From CBDHFF01 sp965262395 (GTDB taxonomy: Bacteria > Pseudomonadota > Alphaproteobacteria > Rickettsiales > Anaplasmataceae), in NCBI GenBank assembly GCA_965262395.1, contig OZ253531.1:992001-1056000 (forward strand): a stretch of 64,000 nucleotides of DNA, read 5' to 3'. The stretch's first letter is position 1; each line of letters opens with the position of its first letter. A program made the translations under genes and the position numbers. Positions 39,901-47,315 of the stretch are shown piece by piece. The notes beneath the pieces were generated by a model. It did not search any database, was not told where the DNA came from, and saw only the letters and a program-made list of their open reading frames with translations.

Positions 39901-40616
39901 CAGATATAATGCTTTCTGAAAGAGAAGAAAAACAGTTAAAGGGAAGAACAGCAAGAAATGGTCGGCAAGGAAAATATTGCTGTGTATTTAGCATAGAAGA
40001 ATTAGATTCTTGTAACAAAGATTTAGCAAAAAAATTAACTTCTATACGTAGAGATGCTAATATTAAACCTGAGGAAATGATTTCAGATAAGGGTACTAAT
40101 AAGGAAACACAACAATCTTTATTAAAAAAAAGAGATGCTTCAATACAAGATAAAATAAATAAACTTATGCAAGGTATACATCAGCAAATGAGTCTAAATA
40201 CTGATAAACATAATACAAATGTTTATGCTATCACACAAGAATTTACTAAAGAATATTTGGTTAAATATCAGGAATTAAGAATAAATATAGTAAACACGAT
40301 TTCTTCTGCCACAGACGTTTCATGTTGTGTATATGATGTAAGCGAATTAAAAACCTTACTAGAGAGACTGGATATATTTATCAATAAATGTATAAATGAT
40401 GTGCAAATTATAATAAATATCGCATCAACTGATGATTGCGATGCCCTATTAAACAAAGTTAAAGCTCAATTTGTAGAACACCAGGAAACATTCCTTCAGT
40501 TAAACGATGATTTTGGAAGTATTATGAGTAATACTCCGCATTTATCCAACAGCAAGGCTAATTCTCTTGATCCAGAGTTACAACCGCCAGCATCTAACAC
40601 ACACAAATCTATCTAA
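27957..40616 (+). CDS. giant membrane-anchored protein with a C-terminal SecA-like helicase motor
   Basis: This 4219-residue protein opens with one membrane helix (about residues 5-31) and no cleavage site. Residues 235-338 are eight 13-residue repeats (ETPPNNETTPSKG type), and 912-929 a DVN/AVN repeat. The next 2300 residues are mostly helical with no family recognised. A glycine-rich stretch (GFGGGFGGGLG) lies near 3243 and a coiled coil at about 3340-3400. From about 3490 a SecA-type DEAD motor appears: STGEGKS (3497-3503), DIVYTSMDLFIGDAMRD, DEYD (3604-3607), GRGTDIKM (3964-3971) and GRTARNGRQG (3996-4005). SecA preprotein cross-linking and zinc-finger parts are not evident. It may act in export, or be a surface or effector protein. 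The frame is intact over 12.6 kb, so it is under selection. Confidence 0.9.
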   Translation: MNRKIIILVSILCCTAIAILIATLLTAILLYQHIKIPITTDNKKTLKDALINGEPISELMLLAEESKLELGDVYNGLTDIQKEKTAKNLLGINSTKSKNSQIKSRNINDDLNTIKDTSKISSDLMHKTYMQSFIQTSDIKNSEALLQGFLTLVDTQEISFLQSSSSEIKRQMVTHLGENKELQSIKNPTKENNQTQIMLASTKLFYNTLRHTLTLQLDTERTEYAEANKASLENETPPNNETTPSKGETPPNNETSPSEGETPPNNETTPSKGETPPNNETTPSKGETPPNNETSPSEGETPPNNETTPSKGETPPNNETSPSEGETPPNNETSPLKGKTTLDDYTPVHKLLNTANVNSNNIPIIFKIFFPDNYDKILKELSSSRADVPAITKAEYLEINNQIPTDIIAGLYPTSKDDIIKLLQFLTQDIKDKELLSEMVVKLLKNCNIMSYPAIIEIITESGLDKDPAAAGIIECRIIGYLTDNANGRNNPKNTPRMYLVAVSRLLNRRSTKELDINEPVTYEDLCKMLQNYRSTTIGAEVFTDELIRLITKDLAIKQPLQNTSAKTKQSNSSRKSELESQKQRHKAITMTIKLLKRPHINDPNIEALKEITKRFYTFASESENIEEFISIIEAVFHSLINQDIILRDSNNARDSSNADEISFSLEHLEHLLIDLYDRNTTEELFIHLLKLLFVCPTNSAKLNKIKETILKNQVTLIFLFTALAQNKLSYDSVRRKEEITLPVQMDQDHQQTIEILSQKDPVFILDLLFGILRTLPKNTSEILEENQIVLILFQVMKQAILKPETLVKNNKKNIRTSNIRAYIIDRLSNSIHEEIANNEISSGNQYLLMHLLPLEDRLNLLGNIGSMMRRDKECKSYNAILENTIISIASHIGYRTHDPDIRELLKIDKLNDVNDVNAVNDVNDVNAVNDIIQAIIFLLNNHTKSSQEQGVDTSKNYLTPKKSLYILMLACAHTLTESANINMIAGTIADNNANPYYDSLKGYDTITKVEKYEVIYELIREESLKKQFKGIYSYPSKLMPKIITDLKDHKDTRDIIGKILTEFIKESTAYYIKWIHTLIKEHTNNHKTEILLQSILKTIINSGSCTDECIDNISSLIKACDTSVQENLFSYLIAEINKRHLDSNLHYITKIISIFVEQNEKFIIDQFKKNIQTQGNTETPDEIANNSTLYSCIISLPITIVAKLIDPDILTANHLCSYCFTEYINDCKRNIALTGTVLMPNTDASNDLFKLKELFLILNDKTSSLLTSKVDVSTTDSKQLKNQKTQQLIEALFRLPELAKGSNKDQTLEIINTNYIIIQLYTIVPNHDCSYELLYSIIKISNEFLEKTLLIPACKELINNADKDSQITYKEQIILKIFDFIKNSKVQANEKSKLYSLFFDLWINYKDPQIKKLIIKLAEENNISSYLKNNESTGNRIRKLLIKESLELCIEYTFKDEEDTKRQAKQFVQCITKIIIPAQEPRTNLETPSIQLDKTSNCLEDYKMLAITNFAGHYILYTSRFSQTPSYNAINFLKASSKELSECTKIDNPLKKLDPKTRHDIAESILLNQFHTAEELSESLEFINEHLLYQDESVQLDTANESMLAILIKALLAYKIDIKDFMNVYKKRFSTGINLPDDISAQFTKFESEIPLNDPTLRNRLLSLSPQDNVTQLNTNVSVESTTETTVEVVHATTANIEDHHHNMLRKIDDSSLISDTNMLSSFLKKILYGDKYNKEYESYQDIHSRDKASTMMNQAYLEFLIEILHTREINTVADEQITVLVSQKCIQYIVEQLKKNGIPHYTGLMEIKQLFPNIIFYYYRKNGQPRITLYLNNCEITEHHTQGMSSSACDIVPEQQHKHWYDQNKSEYYNLYRLLFNALGIDSTELLQSFRQELEEADNTIPITDITVILQQLLDRNDPDSLTNDNIAILRQFICSESTSKSEIKELLQAMLIQYTQYTQKKYVISRENGPQIQKTCHRLKHVSHLIRHHNVSGSNISNPNNPLSYYSLAQEQSSHRVTDISKKNALDSKDGSSKDGHYYISLSDKASGLISTRINTIFNNKKRSNDPLEFSALSRIMCSFYTESGVYAQASIENNLSNFFRINSEPQTSLQELSSSKTSTMFDFIGLLFEKDSGELQVMSDLHNEDSILKIIYDLHNQVGNYEKYRYAWTKGNISNELKKSFASRILSIFLCVKDCKKIEAEQISGNYLIHAIAALGLEHFMDYMIYELTLELISGIKQRYVSDCQHLNHYNIESVQELNEKLISNTGNKSLLRPKELSSIATKVTEWRRHNIVPRSPFKTHNILVKSILHTIVENAKDIDTDTITIEGKCYKVDNFFENRYGYKVIDALRSLPDGMLVGLLSVISKYGYCANEVKKYYIECLDCFLMQLTDSYINLYQDPLTRVAYIKLIPERYRCCYQEITEKLSEQLTILELPPFAECRDKKKHGTIQNYIDHQTKQMRDSLLEQQKRKRVVALKNFKIAIILALQENPDSSGLSTSNLRQLEEKKQQALKTANIAKIIEYTVNKEPLSSQSKYLLTVEDLDRFRHAIYFSDSPESTIKAISTILDHKNKHRDIFFCQLRTCIDKRNDIEDPQMQSRNMSFLLSHPTYDNVLKVIKGDNPRLSRMWFLFFEKVLASKTHSRDFVRYLNKFIGFITIVEHCTNIKIEEDSSKAEKIKELMQSILNNSVEHGIAILEDSLEIIKQFQSRIPEEKANVLYEQVILFLTDPIVERRSDGTYYISKNYSHAMSKKIFIVHKDMALKLSDLYRSHSQDGVPTTNNLIGLAEGEITVNQTHIKEFKFNRAQHELYGEYYTTALKAMFLRYTGSIIHVTKVLAFFDLFSILSQENHQSLCDKLFSGNQPLPDGMKEWQLRYLHNKIMQPGDNLINNQMLFAFTRLIVLIIANNQRLYHLNNDFILSESFLLKFILLLPVQQEAIMKHLERKLLNDPEMTLDYINNLLDTLTNRDYFHHYYDTQEEAELKERSVEKIQSELEIEEGSFDKELQQKQINNHIKKFIWKLPENSVQHLVEVITNKSDCCKISKKLNMVILKKPIEVLNILAMIKKSGLQYPQSLDFIEKTIEAILIRREILRCGVITVAIQERLDAKIKELNKLIDEESGNRGVNFTELRTLNDLIQDTRVYSENTLNIKSPKDLIYWSLIYDAHNSIEVDSNESERISDMNLRTFFTRALQDKQNSISCDLLANGRYIAEKDNMIAFLKSLVNITAEHEPENQETQSRFGFGGGFGGGLGSSEIQDNEPQILKATELLIKNASYIVRDTEEVSKDDSPKLESIEDANSTIDKFQTIDAKTLSKEDHDPLHKMYKQLHDYYHQEEIYKLDSIALKNKIEEIQEKLQKCSKEPLQIEITKAQTALQIKLKVLQDEEKKALDAVKEPKEDRTLFQQISDIKNEYAKKQLEAQEEHRQHLLKLSSNSLDGEAKLSLQIQMLACMIEWLHSKSPLPIPIKLRVEQVLEILYTLSTGNVSNTISQVSTGEGKSAIIAVLSAINALGGEKIFNITNNNTLAIEGAINFTEFFTSLGLSVSSIDSIKETSSYDGDIVYTSMDLFIGDAMRDHNGSNKLLKYFNHSEDTKPARIIIDEYDEVLIDKDHHSCSRLSVSSHDRKLSPGKKAVYTALIKFVISRHYSDYVNENYSILASKGHGTLPEGLNADQKEIAKGILQQGFPTEDSMHDALKTWCTLSAWNDQEAIEELKSMNKDQLAHLLKAAHRALLLRRNYDYVITKSNSNTQDSTSEEDEILHKICVISQRGRMDIRSTFSLSVHSMLSIIVNMTAGNTFNVEVMEEKPVIDITTAQATLSQILSKGNSRMNCFSGTIGKSSETTGLRGSLNVDFTHITPRHYEPQLQESPVIIESDNQSAMEKIYNIARQEIENGNSVLIHSHSIELASYIERFLRTRSINTLSITDTEHTKELSKAQTELQAIKSLESSPQVLSATRAIGRGTDIKMRDGMQLVVINTDIMLSEREEKQLKGRTARNGRQGKYCCVFSIEELDSCNKDLAKKLTSIRRDANIKPEEMISDKGTNKETQQSLLKKRDASIQDKINKLMQGIHQQMSLNTDKHNTNVYAITQEFTKEYLVKYQELRINIVNTISSATDVSCCVYDVSELKTLLERLDIFINKCINDVQIIINIASTDDCDALLNKVKAQFVEHQETFLQLNDDFGSIMSNTPHLSNSKANSLDPELQPPASNTHKSI
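28659..28970 (+). repeat. eight in-frame 39-bp repeats in the giant gene
   Basis: Eight 39-bp units, starting GAGACACCACCCAATAATGA, encode ETPPNNETTPSKG or ETPPNNETSPSEG, the last one ETPPNNETSPLKG. The two variants alternate, indicating block duplication. Copy number changes would keep the frame. The Pro/Thr/Asn-rich product is probably an extended stalk after the membrane helix. Confidence 0.97.
30690..30743 (+). repeat. two in-frame 27-bp units (DVN/AVN) in the giant gene
   Basis: A 27-bp unit made of three 9-bp elements (AATGATGTA, AATGATGTA, AATGCTGTA) occurs twice, encoding NDVNDVNAV twice at residues 912-929. It is perfect at the DNA level. Confidence 0.95.
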
Positions 40617-40816
40617 TCATATTAATAAGAAAAATGATAAGGTTTGATACTGATTGAATAAAATGAACTCTATTTATAAAGATCAATATCGATATATTGA
40701 CTATATATCGTATATAATAATGCAAAGAAATACATTAATTCGGTATATTTGACCTTTCTAGCAAAATTAGGTATAATTAAATATACAGTTAAGCAGTATA
40801 AAGGTTAATCTATCAA

Positions 40817-43800
40817 ATGATTACAAAAGCATTGTCACATGATACAAAGAAAATATTGCTATTCGGATTGTTTAGTATTTTTTTATTAGCAATATTAGTA
40901 GCTATTGCAATCTGCGCAGGTGTATACCTCAGACATAGTCTGAAATCACAAAACACTAAATTTAAATTAAATACTTCAAGTATTACTAAAACTAAAGATA
41001 CCTTTATGCAGCTACCTCAAGAGAATATAGAGTTATCTGATATGAATAATAATGATCATATAAGAGATATCAACCTTACTTTGTTAAATCTTATGATAAT
41101 GAAGCATTCAGATGTATTCATAGCACCAACAGCAACGACTAATTCGACATTTTCACCGCTGGATACTAGTAGCTATAATACAAACGCATTTGCCGTAAGT
41201 AAAACTGATCGCACAGCAACGTGTAATACGGGAATATGCATAGTATGCAATGCGGGATCTGGGCAGGAACCTAATCATAATATAGATGATATTATCAAAT
41301 TATTATTAAAAACATTTAATTTAACTGCACATAAAACAGAGTTAGATAATGGTAATATAGAGTTATATTTGAATTCTAAAAACCCGGCGTTATCTATGCA
41401 ATCATTAGCAGAATCTGTTCATGGTATGAACGGTGGAAATCCTATTATAACAACAGACTCTTTATCAGTAATAGATCATTCTAGTCAGAAGAAAGCTCTA
41501 AAACAAAAACATATGAGTGGCAGATATTATGAATTATCAATAGATATAGCGCAACTGAAAGATGATATAAAAAACTCAGAAATAACACCTAAAGGTATAT
41601 CATACACGAGAATATCACGACCTGCTGAAATACCAGAAATAATTCATGAAGCACCCTATCAAGCTGTAAAATATGGAGATTCCAAGTCTCATACTCGTAC
41701 CATTGATCCATTTGCATCTGATGATCCTGGGGTAGTTGAGCCATCATCGGAGAAAAGAAATTTCAGCATATTAGTTACTACAAATCATAATAATAGTAAA
41801 AGAACAAATCATATATTCAGATTCAGATCATTAAATGATCCTACGGATGAACCAGAGATTCCAAGATCTTGTATATTACCAGTTATTAAACATGATCACA
41901 TACCTCATGTAAATATGTTCACTGCACGTGAAAACAACCCAATGAAAGCATTAACTGAATGGATTCATACACCAGATGTAATGGCTAGTTTACCTTTCTT
42001 AGCCCAAGTCAAAAAAGCGAATAATAATAAACATACAAGCGCAAGCTTATTAGCAAAAAATAAATCTTGTACTCGGCAAGATAAGTTAAAAATATTACAA
42101 GACATAATAGAAGACAGAGTATCTACTGAGGAAACAGAAGATAGTAAGAAATCAACACCTGCAGACGGCAGCCAATCTTCAACCTCTAAGAGCAAAAAAA
42201 AGAAAGAGACAAAAAAAGATAAAAAATCAGACGATAATAATAATTATACATTAGCAGCACAAAGTCTTATTACCAATCCTAATGCTGCTTTCCCAGTAAA
42301 AATAGAAGTAAGAAAACAAATAGAATGTAAAGGAATTGCACCTGTGACAGTGAAGGCATCTAAGGCAAAACCATCTAACAAAAAGACAACATCAGATAAG
42401 AAAAAAGAGACTGATCATGCAGAACTTTCAACCAAATCCATACACAAAATAGTACAATTCAGCAAAGATCATCCTAGAGGATTTTTTAATGCTCAAAGAT
42501 ATTTTTCGGAACTATCTGTAGAAGATAAAGATAAGAGCGTTGTTGTTATAAAGGTAGTGAATACTATAGAATCCGAAGGTAAAAATGTTGAGCTAGCTTA
42601 TACTCAAGCAATTTACTCAGTATCTAATAATAATCTTCAGGTACACTTACAGTTAGTTAATATTATTGCCCATAAATTATTTTATAAGAATCTTGGTCAA
42701 TACAAAGATGTTTCACGCGCTGATATGCCATCAGTATATTCTGTGCACAAAGAGTCCATAGAGCCACATGTATCGTGTTTAGACAGATTCAGACTAGGAA
42801 AGGAACAAGAATTATTTGATAAAGATTCATTTGAAAACACTATACCCTTGGAATTATTCATCACAACCGTGGGATATAATTTTTGGAGCGAATTTATAGG
42901 TGTATTATGTAATATGCTGTTAATTAATAAAAATAAGGAATGGATAGAAGAACCCAACCCTAAAGATAGCCTACTTACTGAGATGCTAGAAAATTCTGGT
43001 ATAAGGGATCAAAATTTTTATTTATTAATTGATAACATGCTTAGTGAATTAATTCAGGCACAAGAGAACTCTACTTCTACAAAAGTTAATAAATATTTAT
43101 TATGTGCAAAATTCTTATCTACGTTGTCAGTATCAATAAAAGAATACATACAGGCCCATAATATTAAAAATCCAGATATACTGGTATTTTTGCTATCATT
43201 AATGGATACAGTAACTGTAGCAACTAATAATTATGGTATATATTATAAGTGCAATGTACCTTATATTAGTTCAATATGTCATAATAGTGCATGTGAGATA
43301 TTTGAGGATAATCCATCACTACTAGAAATCGGACAAAAACATATACTTGACCTGCAAAGTACAATCTTTAAAGATGATCTTCAAACGAATCCATCGTTTG
43401 ATAAATTAAAACAAAGGGCTGAGTCACTAAATAAGAGAATACTTCAATTTCATTCTTATTGTGCCTTTAAAACAGAAAGAGAGCCAGAGCTTGTCCTTGT
43501 AACGGCTAGTGATACACATGATTGCTGGCGTAGAACGGCTAATTCTGACAGAGATAAAGCTCCAGCAATAGGAGGAAGGACACGTCGTACTCATTTTGTT
43601 CCTTTTTATCAATATAATGGTGCAGATACGATATTGCGTCATGAGCAAAATGATAATATAAAAATACTTGCTCATTCCTTTACATTACTAGATCACTCTA
43701 TGATTTATCTCTCATTAATTAAAACAATTGTAATAGAAATATTTCAATTAGAGCTACAAGCAATGCCTGATTCAGAAAAGCATCATAATACCTCACAAGC

Positions 43801-44566
43801 AATAAAGGATCTAAATGAAACTTTGGATAATTTATTAAATGACCAAAGAGTAATGGAATGTTTAACACTTCATCGTAATGATGCTCATTATTTTACAGAA
43901 GAAATGTTTAAGGAATTTGAACAAATAGCCAAAACTGCCAACTATGATTTAGATCAAACTTGCCTGATGGGATTCCGTTCTCATAGAACAAGGTTATTTA
44001 AATTATTTAAAGACTATGAAGATATGCCAGATGAACCAGAAACTTTGCGTCAAACTTTGCAAAGGATAAAAAACGATGCCGATAATTATAATCGTGTTTC
44101 AGCAAGTAAAGTTATATTACCCAATAACACTCAGATGTACAATGACGGAGCAGAATTTCCTACACAGAATATAAGGGAAAGTAAATCAAGTTTAATTACT
44201 GCACTCAAAGAATTAAAAAATAATATGAGTTTATCTATACAAAGTCAAAATAAGCCAGATGAACCCAATGAAAAAGAGCCACAGGCACTTCTGAAAGAAT
44301 CAGAATGTAATACAACCCTTGTAAGACCGTCAAGTGAGGGATTACCTGATTTTCCAGTGCACGCATTCCCTAGCACCGGAATACAGATTGCTATGAGATC
44401 ACATGTTGAATTTGAGGCAACTGCACACTATGAATTAACCACAACAGATCTTACACCATTAGATCCTACACCATTAAAGAAATCAAATAAAGAAAATATA
44501 TCAGATACAGAAAATCTGATTAAGAAGTGTCAATCTAATAAAAATACTGATTATGTATTAGCATAG
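40817..44566 (+). CDS. large membrane-anchored protein, unknown function
   Basis: The 1249-residue protein is not recognised. It has a short basic N-terminus and one membrane helix (about residues 13-37), the same layout as the giant protein 200 bp upstream, suggesting that the two act together or share a targeting route. A Cys pair CNTGICIVC lies around residue 135. A lysine-rich disordered segment (KKKKETKKDKK) is at about 458-470, with a second Lys/Thr-rich stretch near 520. The rest, about 540-1130, is helical. No nucleotide-binding motif, protease triad or repeat family could be identified. The C-terminal tail after 1150 is polar and Glu/Thr/Pro-rich. Confidence 0.75.
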   Translation: MITKALSHDTKKILLFGLFSIFLLAILVAIAICAGVYLRHSLKSQNTKFKLNTSSITKTKDTFMQLPQENIELSDMNNNDHIRDINLTLLNLMIMKHSDVFIAPTATTNSTFSPLDTSSYNTNAFAVSKTDRTATCNTGICIVCNAGSGQEPNHNIDDIIKLLLKTFNLTAHKTELDNGNIELYLNSKNPALSMQSLAESVHGMNGGNPIITTDSLSVIDHSSQKKALKQKHMSGRYYELSIDIAQLKDDIKNSEITPKGISYTRISRPAEIPEIIHEAPYQAVKYGDSKSHTRTIDPFASDDPGVVEPSSEKRNFSILVTTNHNNSKRTNHIFRFRSLNDPTDEPEIPRSCILPVIKHDHIPHVNMFTARENNPMKALTEWIHTPDVMASLPFLAQVKKANNNKHTSASLLAKNKSCTRQDKLKILQDIIEDRVSTEETEDSKKSTPADGSQSSTSKSKKKKETKKDKKSDDNNNYTLAAQSLITNPNAAFPVKIEVRKQIECKGIAPVTVKASKAKPSNKKTTSDKKKETDHAELSTKSIHKIVQFSKDHPRGFFNAQRYFSELSVEDKDKSVVVIKVVNTIESEGKNVELAYTQAIYSVSNNNLQVHLQLVNIIAHKLFYKNLGQYKDVSRADMPSVYSVHKESIEPHVSCLDRFRLGKEQELFDKDSFENTIPLELFITTVGYNFWSEFIGVLCNMLLINKNKEWIEEPNPKDSLLTEMLENSGIRDQNFYLLIDNMLSELIQAQENSTSTKVNKYLLCAKFLSTLSVSIKEYIQAHNIKNPDILVFLLSLMDTVTVATNNYGIYYKCNVPYISSICHNSACEIFEDNPSLLEIGQKHILDLQSTIFKDDLQTNPSFDKLKQRAESLNKRILQFHSYCAFKTEREPELVLVTASDTHDCWRRTANSDRDKAPAIGGRTRRTHFVPFYQYNGADTILRHEQNDNIKILAHSFTLLDHSMIYLSLIKTIVIEIFQLELQAMPDSEKHHNTSQAIKDLNETLDNLLNDQRVMECLTLHRNDAHYFTEEMFKEFEQIAKTANYDLDQTCLMGFRSHRTRLFKLFKDYEDMPDEPETLRQTLQRIKNDADNYNRVSASKVILPNNTQMYNDGAEFPTQNIRESKSSLITALKELKNNMSLSIQSQNKPDEPNEKEPQALLKESECNTTLVRPSSEGLPDFPVHAFPSTGIQIAMRSHVEFEATAHYELTTTDLTPLDPTPLKKSNKENISDTENLIKKCQSNKNTDYVLA

Positions 44567-45166
44567 AAACATATTTCACAATGTTTAGTATATATTATTC
44601 CAATACTGATATATAGCATGTCTGCGTATGTTAAATATCATAACAGCACATATATAAACATAGTATTAATTACCCTAAAATTAAGCTATATGTACTGATT
44701 ACAGAGAGTCACAGTACAGAAATAGCAAAAATATGCACTTTTAGAATATAATGAAATTATTCCAAAAAAAGATACTATAAACACATATCTATGACATTTA
44801 GTTGTATTTGTTGGCATAAAATACCAACAAAAGAATACTTATTATGTTGTTACTGACTGAAATCATGCCCAAACTACACTTATATGTGCAAGAACATATG
44901 CTTAATATATAATATATGTTAAATATCAATTTTATTTAATTAAAATAATTAAATAAAATTCTTTAACTTATAATTAATAAAATATATTATACTACCTGGC
45001 GAACGGTGTAGTTTGGATATGACTCGATGCTAATAGATCGTGGTAATTGTTCTGGTGTATAATTGATGCATTAGTTAATTTGCATCTAAATTAGATTGAA
45101 TCATTATATCTTGTTTATCTAAACCCAAGTTGTAATAAATAATATAGAAATAGAAAGAGAGGGATA
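44567..45166. other. 600-bp intergenic region with two small hairpins
   Basis: No gene was found. TGTTGG and CCAACA form a 6-bp stem with a 9-nt loop at 44809-44829, followed by an A-rich stretch. A GC-richer element at 44991-45012 (ACTACC...GGTGTAGT around TGGCGAAC) can also fold, and the following 60 bp are less AT-biased than the surroundings. A small RNA or the typA promoter region is possible. A GAGAGGG Shine-Dalgarno precedes typA. Confidence 0.35.
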
Positions 45167-47005
45167 ATGTCCGAAGAGCAAAAAGTATCAACTATAAGAA
45201 ATGTAGCTATTATTGCACACGTTGATCATGGTAAAACTACCTTGATTGACAATCTTTTACAGCAAAGTGGTACATTTTATGAGAACCAGCAAGTAGCCGA
45301 AAGAGTAATGGATAGTAACGATCTAGAAAAGGAACGTGGTATAACCATATTAGCAAAATGTACCTCCATAGTCTGGAAAGGAGAAAGAATTAATATCATT
45401 GATACCCCTGGTCACTCTGACTTTGGTGGAGAAGTCGAACGTGTTTTATCAATGGCAGATGCAGTAATATTATTGGTAGATTGCTCAGAAGGGCCAATGC
45501 CTCAAACAAAATTTGTTTTATCTAAAGCTTTAAAAGCAGGGCTAAAGCCAATAGTAGTAATTAATAAAGTTGATAGACCAGATGAACGAATCAAAGAAGT
45601 TGAAGATGAAATAATCGATTTATTCATTTCTTTGGAAGCAAATGATGATCAATTAGACTTTAAGGTTTTATATGCATCTGGTCGCAGTGGGTGGTGTGTA
45701 AATAGTTTAAAAGATGAAAAACGTGACAACCTTCATCCTCTGTTGGACACTGTAGCTCAAACTGTAGAGCCCAAGGAATTTGATAAGGAAGCCCCGTTTT
45801 CCATGTTGGTTGTATTGCTAGATTACGATAAATATTTAGGAAGAATTCTGATTGGCAGGGTGTATAGCGGTAAAGCAGAAGTCAATATGAATGTAAAAGT
45901 AATTAATTTAAAAGGAGAGCCTATAGAGCAAGGCAGATTGACGAAATTACAATCATTTATTGGCCTCTCAAGACAAACCGTAGATTCCGTAGTAGCTGGT
46001 GATATAGTAGTAATTGCAGGAATGAAAGAGGCCTCAGTTTCTAATACAATATGTTCTCCAGATATACAAGAACCTATACCCTCAACCCCTATTGATCCTC
46101 CAACAATTGCAGTAACTATAGGTGCAAATTCTTCTCCTTTAGCTGGAACAGAGGGCACTAAGGTCACAGGAAGCATGATCGGCGAAAGATTAATGAAAGA
46201 AGCAGAAACAAATGTGGCAATTACAGTAAAACGTAGTGATGAAGGTGATGCCTATGAAGTGGGTGGCAGAGGTGAGCTGCAACTTGGAGTTCTCATAGAA
46301 ACAATGAGAAGAGAAGGATTTGAGCTATCTGTATCACGGCCAAAAGTTCTAGTAAAAAAGGATGAAGAAACTGGACAAAAACTAGAACCTATCGAAGAAG
46401 TAACTATAGATATTGATGAAGAATATTCCAGTACAATAATAGATATGATGAATATGAGAAAAGGTGAAATGCAAGACATGGTCAACACCAGAGATAAAAC
46501 AAGATTAATATTCTTGGTACCATCTCGTGGCCTTATTGGCTGTCATAGCAAGTTTCTATCTTCAACCAGAGGAACTGGTGTCATGAATAGAATATTCCAC
46601 AGTTATGCTCCACACAAAGGAGAATTGAAAGGTAGGGTAAATGGGGTATTAGTAGCAATAGAAGCAGGAAATGCGATACCATATGCACTGTTTGGATTAC
46701 AAGATCGTGGCATTCTATTTGTAAATCCACAAGACAAAGTTTATGAAGGAATGATAGTAGGAGAGCATAATCGTAGCAATGACTTATCTGTTAACACTCA
46801 AAAAGGTAAGAAATTAACTAACATGCGTGCATCAGGTACAGATGAAAATGTTATATTGTCACCACCGGTTATCATGACACTTGAAGCCATGATATCTTAT
46901 GTTGAAGAAGGTGAATTAGTAGAAGTTACGCCAAAATCAATTCGATTAAGAAAGAAATATCTGACTGAAAATGAAAGAAAGAGAGCTTCTCGTGGTTCAA
47001 AATAA
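45167..47005 (+). CDS. typA: ribosome-associated GTPase TypA/BipA
   Basis: The 612-residue translational GTPase binds the ribosome near the EF-G site and assists 50S assembly and stress adaptation. The G domain carries AHVDHGKTT (17-25), the switch I RGITILAK segment, DTPGH and NKVDRP. The EF-G-like domains III and V follow, with YEVGGRGELQLGVLIE, and the BipA-specific C-terminal domain ends in a basic tail. Length is normal. The start has a strong GAGAGGG at the right distance. A long hairpin downstream probably ends the transcript. Confidence 0.98.
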   Translation: MSEEQKVSTIRNVAIIAHVDHGKTTLIDNLLQQSGTFYENQQVAERVMDSNDLEKERGITILAKCTSIVWKGERINIIDTPGHSDFGGEVERVLSMADAVILLVDCSEGPMPQTKFVLSKALKAGLKPIVVINKVDRPDERIKEVEDEIIDLFISLEANDDQLDFKVLYASGRSGWCVNSLKDEKRDNLHPLLDTVAQTVEPKEFDKEAPFSMLVVLLDYDKYLGRILIGRVYSGKAEVNMNVKVINLKGEPIEQGRLTKLQSFIGLSRQTVDSVVAGDIVVIAGMKEASVSNTICSPDIQEPIPSTPIDPPTIAVTIGANSSPLAGTEGTKVTGSMIGERLMKEAETNVAITVKRSDEGDAYEVGGRGELQLGVLIETMRREGFELSVSRPKVLVKKDEETGQKLEPIEEVTIDIDEEYSSTIIDMMNMRKGEMQDMVNTRDKTRLIFLVPSRGLIGCHSKFLSSTRGTGVMNRIFHSYAPHKGELKGRVNGVLVAIEAGNAIPYALFGLQDRGILFVNPQDKVYEGMIVGEHNRSNDLSVNTQKGKKLTNMRASGTDENVILSPPVIMTLEAMISYVEEGELVEVTPKSIRLRKKYLTENERKRASRGSK

Positions 47006-47098
47006 TACTTTGATGACGACGCTGCGTCACCTCAACATGTTTGTAAATATTACTAATATGGCAGTGTGCTAGCATTGAAACAAAGTACCGTAGAGAAT

Positions 47099-47151
47099 TT
47101 ACTGCTGCGCTGATGCAATACAAAATGTATCATCATCAGCAGTAAATTTTT
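47099..47151 (+). terminator. rho-independent terminator of typA
   Basis: TTACTGCTG pairs with CAGCAGTAA, and inside it TGATG with CATCA and ATACA with TGTAT, giving a long interrupted stem. It is followed by ATTTTTG. It lies about 95 bp after the typA stop codon. The stem is symmetrical and could also serve holB transcripts coming from the other side. Confidence 0.7.
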
Positions 47152-47315
47152 GCATCTAAAATAAAAAAAGTTTACGTGGTAAAATTGAGCAATTTTACTA
47201 ACAAATTTAATACAAAAATTGATATTAAGAACAATATCCATTACAGCTTATAATAATAATAATTACATTATTGAGCATTATTTTAATAATCCATGCTTTT
47301 TAATAAAAGATTATG

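Noticed and set aside
27793..44566. Integrated element using tRNA-Phe as attachment site, carrying the two giant genes
   Set aside because: No duplicate of the tRNA 3' end was seen at the far side and there is no integrase gene, so adjacency alone does not support it.
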